A stretch of DNA of 64,000 nucleotides from G963665495 sp963665495 (lineage in GTDB: Bacteria > Desulfobacterota > Desulfovibrionia > Desulfovibrionales > Desulfovibrionaceae). The stretch covers positions 496,001-560,000 of the forward strand of contig OY762289.1 of NCBI GenBank assembly GCA_963665495.1, in the 5' to 3' direction. The position numbers were made by a program, and so were the translations under genes. Below are positions 53,783-62,965 of this stretch, piece by piece; position 1 is the first letter of the stretch; each line of letters opens with the position of its first letter. The notes beneath the pieces are model-generated. The model made no database searches. It saw only the letters and a list, made by a program, of their open reading frames with translations, and was not told where the DNA came from.

Positions 53783-54982
53783 TCACTGCTCCTCATTGCC
53801 GCGGCAGGCTGTTTCACGCTGTTTCAGGCCGGCTTTGACCACGTGGGCCATCAGAAAGACCGTCACGCCGATAATCGCTCCCAGAGCCGGGGCGAGTATC
53901 AGGGATCCCAGAATCCATTCCCAGACCCGGTCGAGGGCTTCGTAACCCAGGGTACGCAAGGAAATGTCCGTGAGAAAGCTTCCGTTACGCAGATAATAGC
54001 CGGTTTCGATGCACAGGGCCGGGACAAAGGGCGGGATACACAACTGGCTGACGGCCAATCCCAGAATTTTGTTGAGACGGAAATACCCCAGAACAACGAC
54101 AATGCACAAGCTGTGCAGCCCGATCAAAGGGAGCGTGCCGAAAACCATGCCCAAAAATGCGGAAAACGCCAGTATTCCGGGGGTTTCGTTTTGCAGCAGC
54201 AGGATGCGCAGCGAACGCAACGGATGAATGGGGCTGACCTTGCCCGCGGCGTCTTCCTCATACAGCCTGTGCGGTACGGGCAGAAAGGCCCGTGCGGTGA
54301 GACGCGTATTTAGCAGCGAAATGGTCACGTTGTCCTGCCAGGCCCGGAAATGCGAGATACGTTCCTCGGGAACCGGGTAGTGGACGTCGATATCCAGGTC
54401 CTGGAGCGGGTATCCGGCCCAGGCGGCTTTTACCAGCACTTCCACCTCAAACGCAAAGCGTCTTTCACGCAGCCGCAGCGCATCGAAGATAGCCACGGGA
54501 TAGGCGCGAAAACCGCATTGAACGTCCGAGACTTTTTGGCCCGTCTGGACGCGCAGCCAGAAATTGGAAAAACTGCGGCCGAACTTGGAAGCTCCAGGGA
54601 CATTGGGGCTGTCGAAACGCCTCGCACCAATAATCACGGCACGGGGAGCGTCGTTGATGGCGGCTAGAAATTTCGGAATGTCCGCGGGATAATGCTGTCC
54701 GTCCGCATCCAGGGTGATGATGTGTGTTTTTCCCTGCTTTTTTGCTTCTGCTGCCGCCGTCAGAATGGCCTGGCCCTTGCCCTGGTTGGTTTTGTGGCTG
54801 ATGACGCGTACGGGGAGTCCGGCAATGGACTCCAGACCGTTGTCCGTACTGCCGTCGTCCACCACCAGGACGTCCGGATGCACGGCGAGCGCGCCTTCAA
54901 CAACCTGGCGCAGGGTTGTTCCGTGGTTGTAAACGGGAATGGTTACGAGTACGTCCGGTTCATGCATACTGGCAGCTTCCAT
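53783..54982 (-). CDS. Family 2 glycosyltransferase fused to DUF2062 membrane domain
   Basis: 399 residues. Residues 5-240 are a GT-A domain like dolichyl-phosphate mannosyltransferases: VTIPVYNHGTTL, VVDDGSTDNG and TLDADGQHYP with the metal-binding DAD. Residues about 280-390 contain four membrane helices of the DUF2062 type (GMVFGTLPLIGLHS). This fusion is common in aryl-polyene clusters and probably builds the lipid-linked head group. Start uncertain between 54982 and 54967, with a weak ribosome site in both cases; a 220-bp gap separates it from the thioesterase gene upstream, so it may have its own promoter. Confidence 0.85.
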   Translation of the reverse strand: MEAASMHEPDVLVTIPVYNHGTTLRQVVEGALAVHPDVLVVDDGSTDNGLESIAGLPVRVISHKTNQGKGQAILTAAAEAKKQGKTHIITLDADGQHYPADIPKFLAAINDAPRAVIIGARRFDSPNVPGASKFGRSFSNFWLRVQTGQKVSDVQCGFRAYPVAIFDALRLRERRFAFEVEVLVKAAWAGYPLQDLDIDVHYPVPEERISHFRAWQDNVTISLLNTRLTARAFLPVPHRLYEEDAAGKVSPIHPLRSLRILLLQNETPGILAFSAFLGMVFGTLPLIGLHSLCIVVVLGYFRLNKILGLAVSQLCIPPFVPALCIETGYYLRNGSFLTDISLRTLGYEALDRVWEWILGSLILAPALGAIIGVTVFLMAHVVKAGLKQRETACRGNEEQ

Positions 54983-55202
54983 CGCGCGCGTTTTTTTCAG
55001 GTTGTTGAACCGGGAATCCGAGCAGGTTATCCCGACGTATTCCTCTGCAGTCGCAGCGGTGCAGGGCGCTGATTTTTTCCCATCTGTTTTCAGAAGCAAA
55101 AAAAGACCGCGACTGCAACAGGCTGCTCTCCCGCATGTCCGACGATACAACCGGGTAGGATCCGGTTGTGATATCGGTCGAAACGAATAATGCCCCGGCC
55201 AT

Positions 55203-55664
55203 TCAGATGCGTCCTTCCTTCCAGCGCGTAAGGATTTCCAGGTAAAAATCAGGCGGCGTGAGCATCAGCTCCTGGTCCTTGTCCAGAAACAGCTGCACAG
55301 TGCAACCCGTGGTGGTTATCTGGCCCGCGTGGTTTCGGATGATGAATTCAAAATTCAGTCTGGCGGATTCGTGATAATGCAGCAGGGCTTCTATCGTGGC
55401 TTCTTCATTGAAGCGGAGCGGCTGGTGATAATCGATTTCCATCCGTTTTATGGGGGCGGCGACCTGATGCAGGCAGTAGTCCTCGTATCCGATGCCGTAC
55501 GCGGAACCCAATGCGACCCTGCCGTCTTCGAAATAGCTGGGGTAATGTCCGTGCCAAACAATGCCCAGCGGGTCGACTTCCTCGAAGCGGACCTTGCGGG
55601 GTACGATTATTTGCAACGGTTCGGGGGCTCCCGCAATTTTTTTGAAATAGCTTTTCCTGCTCAT
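55203..55664 (-). CDS. Acyl-CoA/ACP thioesterase, hotdog fold (4HBT/YbgC-like)
   Basis: 153 residues with the 4-hydroxybenzoyl-CoA thioesterase signature RFEEVDPLGIVWHGHYPSYFEDGR, where the aspartate is catalytic. In aryl-polyene clusters it may release or edit chains. It overlaps the dehydratase stop/start by four bases. Confidence 0.88.
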   Translation of the reverse strand: MSRKSYFKKIAGAPEPLQIIVPRKVRFEEVDPLGIVWHGHYPSYFEDGRVALGSAYGIGYEDYCLHQVAAPIKRMEIDYHQPLRFNEEATIEALLHYHESARLNFEFIIRNHAGQITTTGCTVQLFLDKDQELMLTPPDFYLEILTRWKEGRI

Positions 55665-56044
55665 GCCGTCCTCTGGGCTTTCAAAATGTATGTGGACACT
55701 GTTTCTCCAGCGCTGCGCAACGTGATTTTACCCGTCAGTAGGGTCTCAGAGATTTCGGCGCGTCCTTCCACGCAGAGGGAGGCTCCCGGCCGTACGGGTC
55801 TGATGAATTTTGCCCGGCTCACGCTGCTGACGGCCCAGCCGGAATGATCAAGGCGTTGGCCCGCCTCTTCCAGAGCGAGAGCCCCGGCCATGAGTTGCAC
55901 CACGGCCGGAAGGATGGGGTCTCCCGGAAAGTGCCCGTCAAAGCCCATGAACCCGGGACCGAACAAAAAGGTTTTGGAAAAATCCATGCCGGTCATCAGC
56001 AGCTCGCCGCCGGCTTCCCGCAGGGCGCTGGTAAGGTTTGTCAT
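55661..56044 (-). CDS. 3-hydroxyacyl-ACP dehydratase, FabA/FabZ hotdog type (ApeI-like)
   Basis: 127 residues with GHFPGDPILPAVVQLMAG, the family motif containing the active His and a later helix (glutamate replaced by Gln-rich sequence near PAVVQ). It would create the double bonds of the polyene by dehydration without reduction. ATGA overlaps join it to the genes on both sides. Confidence 0.85.
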   Translation of the reverse strand: MTNLTSALREAGGELLMTGMDFSKTFLFGPGFMGFDGHFPGDPILPAVVQLMAGALALEEAGQRLDHSGWAVSSVSRAKFIRPVRPGASLCVEGRAEISETLLTGKITLRSAGETVSTYILKAQRTA

Positions 56045-56721
56045 GGGCGTTCCACCTGTTGGAGCTCAAGGTTCAGGCTATATTCTCCCTTTTCGGCATT
56101 GCAGAAAACCGTTTTGGGGAAAACCGTCCGCTGAAACACTGTTGGCGAATCGTAGCGGATTGTCCAGTCCCCAGTGCCTCTGACGGAGGCAACGGTCTTT
56201 TGCCGTAAAAATCCGCTTTGCGGATCAAGCCCGACGCGGATTACGTTTCCGGCAATGCGTTCTTCAAGCACGCACAGGCCGCCGACGTTGCGGCAGGTCT
56301 CTGCCTGATCCGGAAAACGCAGAAATAGCGCCCGGAGCGTGTCGGCGCAATGCTGGATGAAGTGCGGGATCGCGTCAGCAGCAGGACTCGCGTAGAGTAT
56401 TTCCTGGGTTTCCGGGCGCACTTTCATGGCCAGGAGTTTGAGCCCGAATCCGCTCATGATTGAAATCAGAATCTCTTTTTCCCGGAGGTTCAGGCGCATG
56501 ACCCCGGTCAAGGGCAGCACTTTTCCCCCCAGCTGCAATACGCCGGAATGTTCCATCTGCCAGGTCTGAGAGGAGGCGAACCACTGGTTTGCCGTGTCCG
56601 GAAGGGCGCATTGCTGTTCCCCGGCCTTTTGCGGCGCATCAAGTGCAGGTCGTACGACGGGCGAACAGGCGTTCAGCGTAAGCGACAGGAGCAGGAACAT
56701 GAAAAATCTGGCTGCGGTCAT
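56041..56721 (-). CDS. DUF3261-like lipoprotein
   Basis: 226 residues with a lipoprotein signal (lipobox LTLNAC, Cys19) and a body that fits DUF3261 lipoproteins of aryl-polyene clusters, which resemble LolB. With the LolA-like protein and the exporter it could move the finished product to the outer membrane. Family assignment mostly from context. Confidence 0.72.
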   Translation of the reverse strand: MTAARFFMFLLLSLTLNACSPVVRPALDAPQKAGEQQCALPDTANQWFASSQTWQMEHSGVLQLGGKVLPLTGVMRLNLREKEILISIMSGFGLKLLAMKVRPETQEILYASPAADAIPHFIQHCADTLRALFLRFPDQAETCRNVGGLCVLEERIAGNVIRVGLDPQSGFLRQKTVASVRGTGDWTIRYDSPTVFQRTVFPKTVFCNAEKGEYSLNLELQQVERP

Positions 56722-59087
56722 AGAGGCTCCCTGCCCAGTGCGGTAAAAGCGGGAAGCAGGTACAGCGCCGTCAGCAGGGCCGCACCCACGCCGAGGGAGA
56801 CCGTCAGTCCGAGGGAAAAGAGAAAGGGGTGCCGGGCCAGCACCAGCACGCCGAACCCGATCAACGTGGTGATACCCGAAATCCTGACCGCTTCCACGGT
56901 TGCGCGATCCGGAGTCTGGCCTCTTTTTCCCGCCATGAAAATGCCGTAATCCGCGCCCAGGCCGATTACCAGCGGCAGCGCGGTGATATCGAACAGATTC
57001 AGGGGCGAATCGGCCAGCCCCTTGATGCCGAAGACGAGGGCGACGCCGGTGGCCGCGGGCAGCAGGGCCAGGCAGGCGCGGCGGAAATCGCGCAGCAGAA
57101 TGAAAATGAGCACGGCGACCAGAACGCCCGAAATGGAGATGAAATACATGATGTCGGCGTTCATGGCCTGCTCCAGCAACTGCTTGAAGCGGGTGTTGGA
57201 AAGCAGCCTGGCGCCGAGTTGCCGCTCTGTTTCAGGCGTGAAAAAATCCCGTACAGGGGCGCTGTCGGGCAGAAAGGTCAGCAACAGGGGAGAGTCCGAA
57301 TCCACGTTCGGTCTGAACAAGGTTTCCAGGAACCCCAGTCCGGCTTCTTGCAGCGTCTCCGGCGTGATGGGTGACACCGGCGCGTGGAAAGCCGCTTCGA
57401 AGGGGAGAAAGGCGTTTTTCGAAAACCCAAGCGCTTCGCCTTGTTGCCGCACCTGGGCGAGTACGCGTTCGCTGCGTTCGCCATTCCAGAAACCGTTCCA
57501 GAGGTCGCGGCCGGCCTCCTGGGTCCGCAGCGAAGGAAACAGCAGGCTCAGACTTGCCATCCGGAGTTGCGGAAAGGCGTCGCGCAGAGCCAGAGCAACG
57601 GCGTCATTGTGGGAAAGGGCTTCCTGCAGAGTATTGCCTTCGGCCACGACAACGGCTTTGCTGCGGATGTCGCCCCATGCGGCGGTGAAGCGTTCTTCCG
57701 CCGTACGCACCGTATCCGGCACGTATTCCAGGCTATGCAGGTCCGGATTCAGGCTGGCCTTTGTGCCGCACAGGATACAGGCGGTCAGTACGACGGCCCA
57801 GACGGCCAGGACTGTCTTGGGATGTGCGGGCAGTACGTATGGCCTGGCGCGGTTATAGGTAGTCCGGGCGTTTTTGCACAGCTGGGGGAGTACGAAGAGC
57901 GAAAACAGCAGTGCGGCCGCAAGTCCGGAGATGGAAAACAGGGCGAGCTGGCGCAGCCCGGGCATGCCGGAAACAAACAGGGCCCCGAAGGCCGCGCAGG
58001 ATGTCAGGCAGCAGCAGACAAGGGGTTGTGCTACGCTTTTAAGAGCTTCGCAGGCCTCTCCGTGATGCCGCGAAAGGGCGAAATAAACGTGCATGGCGAA
58101 GTCTATGGCTATTCCCAGCAATACTGCGCCAAAGCCGATGATGATGGCGGAAACTTCCCGGCTGAAGAGTGCGACGCCGCCGAGCGCGGCGCACAGCGCC
58201 ACAAGAGGCGCCGCGATAATGCCCGCGGAGCCGAAGGAGCGGAAGGCCGCGAAAAAAAGCAGGGCCAGGGCCGCGCATGCGAGGGACGAAAGCAGAAGCA
58301 GATCCGATTTGATGGCCCTGGCATTGGCGTTGGTATGCACGATGCCTCCGACCATATCCGCTTCGATTTGCGGGGGAAGCGTTTTTATCGCCGCGGCAAA
58401 GGCGTCCATGAGTCTGGCCGCGCTGTCCGCGTCCGTAAGGTCGCTTTTGGATTGCGCGCTCAACAGCAGCGAATCGCCCTCTTTGCTGAAAAGGTATCCG
58501 TCCCTAAAGGCGGCATTTGAAAGAGACTGCAGGGATTGCAGCCGCCAGGTGAAAATGGATCTGAACCCCAGCGGGTCTCTGCGGATCAGATTTTTTGTGA
58601 GCATGCCCAGAGGAGCGTACAGCTCCTGGTAGTTTTTTTCCATGGCGCGCCGGATGTTTTCCGGGGCGAGGAGGGATTTCAGGTCGGCCAGTTCGGACGC
58701 GTCGACCAGGTTGGGAGCGTTGTTCAACAGAAAATCGAAAAACTGAAGTGGCTGCACCGTTCCCGCATCGAGAAAATCAAGCTGCGAACCAAGGGCGGCG
58801 GTCAGCGTCTCTGCGGCGCGTTTCAGCTCCGGCTGTGAGGCGGCGGTTTTGGCATGCAGCGAGATAAAGACTTTTTTGCTGATATTGGTCCGCGAAAGCA
58901 GGTCGAAATATTGCGACAGAGTATCCGCCTTGCCGTCCGGGAACAACGTACGGATGTCTGTATTGATGGGCGAAAGGATGAAAATACCCACACTCAGGCA
59001 CACGAGAAAAAGAACGGCCGGATAGAGCAACCATCCCCGTGTCCTGAAAAAGGCGTAGGCGCGGCAAATAAAATCCGTCATAGGCAT
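56718..59087 (-). CDS. MMPL/RND-superfamily exporter
   Basis: 789 residues with the two-fold RND layout: helix 1, a large periplasmic loop (about 40-240), five helices, helix 7, a second large loop and five more helices. The sterol-sensing-like segments IIGFGAVLLGIAIDFAMHVYFAL and LPLVIGLGADYGIFMAGKRG carry membrane aspartates typical of proton-coupled MMPL transporters. It is probably the inner-membrane exporter of the lipid product. The ATG at 59087 or the one two codons later may be used. Confidence 0.9.
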   Translation of the reverse strand: MPMTDFICRAYAFFRTRGWLLYPAVLFLVCLSVGIFILSPINTDIRTLFPDGKADTLSQYFDLLSRTNISKKVFISLHAKTAASQPELKRAAETLTAALGSQLDFLDAGTVQPLQFFDFLLNNAPNLVDASELADLKSLLAPENIRRAMEKNYQELYAPLGMLTKNLIRRDPLGFRSIFTWRLQSLQSLSNAAFRDGYLFSKEGDSLLLSAQSKSDLTDADSAARLMDAFAAAIKTLPPQIEADMVGGIVHTNANARAIKSDLLLLSSLACAALALLFFAAFRSFGSAGIIAAPLVALCAALGGVALFSREVSAIIIGFGAVLLGIAIDFAMHVYFALSRHHGEACEALKSVAQPLVCCCLTSCAAFGALFVSGMPGLRQLALFSISGLAAALLFSLFVLPQLCKNARTTYNRARPYVLPAHPKTVLAVWAVVLTACILCGTKASLNPDLHSLEYVPDTVRTAEERFTAAWGDIRSKAVVVAEGNTLQEALSHNDAVALALRDAFPQLRMASLSLLFPSLRTQEAGRDLWNGFWNGERSERVLAQVRQQGEALGFSKNAFLPFEAAFHAPVSPITPETLQEAGLGFLETLFRPNVDSDSPLLLTFLPDSAPVRDFFTPETERQLGARLLSNTRFKQLLEQAMNADIMYFISISGVLVAVLIFILLRDFRRACLALLPAATGVALVFGIKGLADSPLNLFDITALPLVIGLGADYGIFMAGKRGQTPDRATVEAVRISGITTLIGFGVLVLARHPFLFSLGLTVSLGVGAALLTALYLLPAFTALGREPL

Positions 59088-59093
59088 CGGGCG

Positions 59094-59708
59094 TCACTTG
59101 GGCGCGGGTGGGTTCGCCTCGGTAGTATGAAACGTGATACGGGTAAAATCTCCGTCCGTCTCATGCAGGACCAGGGACTCAAGCGTACGGAGGTTTTCCG
59201 CAAAAGTTACCGTGATGTGGGCCAGAAACTCCCTGGCGGTTTTTCCGCGCGGACGCAATTCCAGAGTAACCGGTTTGTCCTCAAGTTGGCGTATCTCGTA
59301 TCTGGATTCCAGCCATTGCCGGTCAAAACGGGTCCAGGCCAGAATCTGCTTTGCGATCATGGCCATGGCAGGCGAGGATTCCAGGGTGAAAGGCCGTTTT
59401 TCTTTGGTCGCGTCATCCCATTCGACCCCCTTATCCCCCTGTAGTTCGAACCCGGTGGAAAAGGGCTCCGTGTATTCCCAGCGCAGGGTTGCTGGTCTTT
59501 GAAAGAAAAACCGACCGCTGGAAACAAGCACTTTGTCGAACATTGCCAGATGTTTTTCCTGCGTAAACCGGCTTGATACGCTCTGGACTGTTTCCGATTG
59601 CCGCTGCAGTTCTTCCAGCAGGGCCGGATCGGGCGTATGAGCGGGCGGGGCCGCGGACGTGGTCAAAGGCGCGATGACTAAGAGCAGAATGACGAGCACG
59701 TATCTCAT
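59094..59708 (-). CDS. LolA-like outer-membrane lipoprotein carrier protein
   Basis: 204 residues with a signal peptide and the LolA fold pattern (SSRFTQEKHLAMFDKVLVSSGRFFFQRPATLRWEYTEP). Cluster-specific LolA copies are typical of aryl-polyene loci and are thought to carry the hydrophobic product or a lipoprotein across the periplasm. Confidence 0.88.
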   Translation of the reverse strand: MRYVLVILLLVIAPLTTSAAPPAHTPDPALLEELQRQSETVQSVSSRFTQEKHLAMFDKVLVSSGRFFFQRPATLRWEYTEPFSTGFELQGDKGVEWDDATKEKRPFTLESSPAMAMIAKQILAWTRFDRQWLESRYEIRQLEDKPVTLELRPRGKTAREFLAHITVTFAENLRTLESLVLHETDGDFTRITFHTTEANPPAPK

Positions 59709-60136
59709 AACGCATCCTCGTCAGGAGCCCAGAGTTTGATCTTGGCCCTGGCCAGAACCGTGTCCGCACGGGAGACGCTCCCTTCGACAACAGCGAAATT
59801 TTCAAATTCACCCATGTTGCGCACTTCGATTTCCAGTTCGTCACCGGCTGCGGCGGTCTGCAGCGATTCGTACGACTGCACGCCGACCAGATAGCCGAAT
59901 GTGGGGGCAATCCCTTTCAGTTTCAATTCCCAGCCATGCAGGGCCGCGTATGTCTGAGCAATGAGTTCGACCGAGGCCAGTCGGGCAAGGTGTCCGCCCG
60001 ATTCGAGCATGATGTTCCCCTGGCGCACGGTGGCCGTTGCCCGCCCGATTCCTGTGTCGTAAAACACGAAGGCGTCGATAAGGAGCATGCTTCCCCTGTG
60101 GGGAATCAGTTCGGATGCGGGAATCGGCAGTTTCAT
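59705..60136 (-). CDS. Hotdog 3-hydroxyacyl-ACP dehydratase-like protein (ApeP-like)
   Basis: 143 residues, second hotdog dehydratase of the cluster: SELIPHRGSMLLIDAF (with the conserved histidine before RG) and a helix with ASVELIAQTYAALHG, where the glutamate is the expected partner. Together with the FabZ-like gene it would dehydrate successive intermediates. ATGA overlap with lolA. Confidence 0.85.
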   Translation of the reverse strand: MKLPIPASELIPHRGSMLLIDAFVFYDTGIGRATATVRQGNIMLESGGHLARLASVELIAQTYAALHGWELKLKGIAPTFGYLVGVQSYESLQTAAAGDELEIEVRNMGEFENFAVVEGSVSRADTVLARAKIKLWAPDEDAL

Positions 60137-60201
60137 TTTTCGAACCTGTTTTGTTTCGCGGTCATGCTGCGGGAGTTCAGGATTACCCCCAATTACATTG
60201 T

Positions 60202-60609
60202 CTATTGGTACCGTTCTGTCGAGAGTTTTCTATCAATGGCCTGTTGCAGGTTTTTGATCCAGGTGTTGTAGCGTCCGTGAATCTGGCCGCCTTGCTGCTT
60301 CAGGTTCATGCTGCTCTTGTAATTGATGCTATAGGAGCTTTCGTCATAGGTGATATCCACGACGGCCTGGTGAGAGCGGACGTTGAGCGTTCCTTCGATG
60401 AGTCCGGGATGCACGGGTTTCATCACCCATCCCAGTTCGGCTCCTGACTGTACAATGGTCTTTTCGACGGTCAGCAGGCTCAGTTTGGTATTGTCATACG
60501 CGGGAATCGTGGCATCGTGCACGTTGTATATGGGGGATGTACGGCAAGATGCCAGCATGAGCACGGATACACAGACCATGAGAATCAGAATCGGTTTGAT
60601 ACGTTTCAC
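60202..60609 (-). CDS. Small conserved lipoprotein
   Basis: 135 residues from a GTG preceded by AAAGGAGG at the proper distance. Signal peptide with lipobox LMLASC (Cys22). The mature part contains WVMKPVHPGLIEGTLNVRSHQAVVDITY and ends in a helix (NTWIKNLQQAID). It resembles a widespread lipoprotein family of unknown function; a part in the cluster's transport is possible. Confidence 0.75.
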   Translation of the reverse strand: MKRIKPILILMVCVSVLMLASCRTSPIYNVHDATIPAYDNTKLSLLTVEKTIVQSGAELGWVMKPVHPGLIEGTLNVRSHQAVVDITYDESSYSINYKSSMNLKQQGGQIHGRYNTWIKNLQQAIDRKLSTERYQ

Positions 60610-60631
60610 GTTGCGCCTCCTTTGGTGGCTA

Positions 60632-61378
60632 TTAAGAGTACTCAGACATTTCCTTGATGGCGTCAGCCATCTTTTGCTTAACATCGTTTCGCATCGCTGT
60701 CGCTCCATTTGGGGCGGACAGATAAGCGTCTGGATAAACAGGCTCAAGCAGGCGGACACCGATGGATGCGGGCCGCAGCCATTTTCTCCCTTTGGGAAGG
60801 AGCTTGTCCGTCCCGGAAATGCAAAACGGGACAACCGGTACGCGGGCCTGCAACGCGGCATGAAAGGCGCCGGTCCGGAAGCGTTTCATCCTGCCGTCCT
60901 GCCCGCGTGTTCCCTCCGGATAGAACAATACGCTTGCTCCCTGCCGTATGACCCGCAGCACCTGTTCGAGCGTATCTCCGGGATCACCCGCTTCCGTATT
61001 GACATACTCCGCGGCCAGCATGAAGGGGCGGTAGAAGAAAATTTTGAACGGCCAGTTGCGGACCACCATGCATACGTTCCATATGGGCTGCGCACCCATG
61101 AAGTAAATGTCAAAGAAAGAAGCGTGGTTGGAGACGATGATACAGGGAGCTGGGAGTTCGCGGCTTTGAATTCTGACGGGAATAAGCCAGGAGGTGAAAG
61201 TCACCCAGCCATAACCGTAGAGCCAGACGAATCTTCTGACCGCTTCGCTACGGCTTCTTCGCTTTACAATCCGCTGGAAGGCATAAATCAAAGGCGAAAC
61301 CGCTATGGCGAAAAAAGTCCAGACAAGGCTTCCCGAATATAAGGCAAGGTTGAGCCAGATCCTGCGAATACACTCCAT
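60632..61378 (-). CDS. 1-acyl-glycerol-3-phosphate-type acyltransferase (PlsC family)
   Basis: 248 residues with an N-terminal membrane helix, the HX4D motif VSNHASFFD, FYPEGTRGQDGRMKRF and VVPFCISGTDKLLPKG. It is the cluster's second acyltransferase, probably attaching an acyl chain to a glycerol-type head. Confidence 0.88.
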   Translation of the reverse strand: MECIRRIWLNLALYSGSLVWTFFAIAVSPLIYAFQRIVKRRSRSEAVRRFVWLYGYGWVTFTSWLIPVRIQSRELPAPCIIVSNHASFFDIYFMGAQPIWNVCMVVRNWPFKIFFYRPFMLAAEYVNTEAGDPGDTLEQVLRVIRQGASVLFYPEGTRGQDGRMKRFRTGAFHAALQARVPVVPFCISGTDKLLPKGRKWLRPASIGVRLLEPVYPDAYLSAPNGATAMRNDVKQKMADAIKEMSEYS

Positions 61379-61494
61379 GCTTACAAACTCATTTTGTTCG
61401 CCAGGGAGGAATGCGTGGGGTGCTGGTGGAAAAAATCGTCTGATCGCATAACGACGCGTACTTCCCTGGGCTGCCGGCTAGTTGAAGAATTGTT

Positions 61495-61746
61495 TTATTG
61501 CTCATTTTTTTTGTTTAAAACATACGCGTGCAGTTCGCCCAAGGTCCTGATCTGCTTGAAGGCCTCGTCTTTTTTGATTTTGAAATTAAAGGCCTGTTCC
61601 AGGAGCACGACCATGTCCACAGCGTCCAGGCTGTCCAGGTCCAGGTCCTCTTTGAACAAGGCCTCCGGCTGCATCTGTTCCGCATCAAGCTCGAATTCTT
61701 CGATAAGCAGCTCATTAATAAGCTTAATTATTTCCTGGTCTGTCAT
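61495..61746 (-). CDS. Acyl carrier protein 2
   Basis: 83 residues with the phosphopantetheine serine in EDLDLDSLDAVDMVV (Ser39). The start overlaps the end of the ketosynthase gene by 23 bases. It pairs naturally with the ketosynthase that precedes it; the two ACPs differ enough to suggest separate partners. Confidence 0.92.
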   Translation of the reverse strand: MTDQEIIKLINELLIEEFELDAEQMQPEALFKEDLDLDSLDAVDMVVLLEQAFNFKIKKDEAFKQIRTLGELHAYVLNKKNEQ

Positions 61747-62965
61747 GCACTTCCTCCAACACCAAAGACGTATTGATACCGCCCAGAGCAAAACTGTTTT
61801 TGAGGGCGGTGCGTATGGCGGTTTTTTTGATTGTTTGAAGATGGTTGACGCCTGAGCAATCTGGGGCAACATCTAGCAAATTTCTTGTGGGCACTGCAAC
61901 AGCATGCTGCATCATTAAAATTGTTGCGACAGTTTCGATGGCCCCGCTTGCCGCCATGGTATGGCCGAGATGTCCTTTAAGGCTGCTGACAAGAGGGCCG
62001 TTGCCGCAACAGCTCGCTATGGCCAGGCATTCGGCCGCGTCTCCCAGTGTTGTTCCCGTTGCGTGCGCGTTGATATAGTCAAGGCGGTCGGGCGAAAGAC
62101 CCGCGGTACCCAGGGCCTGTCTCATACAGTCGGCGATGGCTTCCGGACTCGGGCTGGCCATATTGGAGGGGTCCGAAGTCGAGGAGAATCCGGTAATTTC
62201 CGCCAGAATGGAAACTCCGCGTTGCTGGGCGGACTTGAGCGATTCCAAAACCAGAATGCCGGCTCCTTCCGAACAGACGATTCCGTCCCGACGGGCGTCA
62301 AAAGGGCGCGGAGACTGATCTGGGCTGTCATTGTAATGGCTGGAAGCCGCCTCGAGAATATCAAAGGTCCCCACGGTCAGAGGGTGCAGTTCGTCCGCGC
62401 CTCCGCAGAGCATGATATCCTGCCTCCCGCAGGCGACGCACTCGTATGCCAGTCCGATGCTCTGGCATCCGGTGGAGCAGGCCGCCGACGGCGCCATGAC
62501 CCGGCCCCGGATTTGAAACAACTGGGCCAGATTGGCTGCACAGCTGTGATTCATGATTTTGAAAAACTCGGTAGATTTGGTGCCCTCCAGGGTAAGTCCG
62601 TCGAGGTAGGCGGCGAAAAAAGACTGCAGGCTCCAGGCGCTGCCCAGGGTAGAACCGACAACCAGTCCCGTGGTCGGGGCCTGGAGTTCCGTCTCATTCA
62701 GTCCTGCCTGGTCAAGGGCTTCCTGCGCCGCCAGGGTGGCGAAAATCGACATGGGCGACATGGTGCGCCGGAATTTGCGCGGAATCGACCGGCTGTCAAA
62801 GGGGGGCACTTTGCCGGCAATTCTGGGTGTCAGTCCCGCGATTTCCCGCAGTTCCTCCAGAATCGAGATGCCGCTTTGTCCTTCCAGCAGGGCCTGCTCC
62901 AGGATATCCTTTCCCAAGCCGAAAGGGGACACGGCTCCCATGCCGGTTACGACGACACGTTTCAT
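61724..62965 (-). CDS. Beta-ketoacyl-ACP synthase (FabF-like) 2
   Basis: 413 residues with the triad in APSAACSTGCQSIG, YINAHATGTTLGD and SSLKGHLGHTMAASGA. The ATG at 62965 overlaps the oxidoreductase stop (ATGA) and lies eight bases from GAGG; an in-frame ATG two codons upstream is possible. It is the first visible ketosynthase of the cluster. Confidence 0.92.
   Translation of the reverse strand: MKRVVVTGMGAVSPFGLGKDILEQALLEGQSGISILEELREIAGLTPRIAGKVPPFDSRSIPRKFRRTMSPMSIFATLAAQEALDQAGLNETELQAPTTGLVVGSTLGSAWSLQSFFAAYLDGLTLEGTKSTEFFKIMNHSCAANLAQLFQIRGRVMAPSAACSTGCQSIGLAYECVACGRQDIMLCGGADELHPLTVGTFDILEAASSHYNDSPDQSPRPFDARRDGIVCSEGAGILVLESLKSAQQRGVSILAEITGFSSTSDPSNMASPSPEAIADCMRQALGTAGLSPDRLDYINAHATGTTLGDAAECLAIASCCGNGPLVSSLKGHLGHTMAASGAIETVATILMMQHAVAVPTRNLLDVAPDCSGVNHLQTIKKTAIRTALKNSFALGGINTSLVLEEVHDRPGNN

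Noticed and set aside
54983..55150. N-terminal extension of the GT2-DUF2062 protein
   Set aside because: Although the frame is open, the extension does not resemble GT2 proteins; the domain starts at VTIPVYN and a later ATG fits the family.
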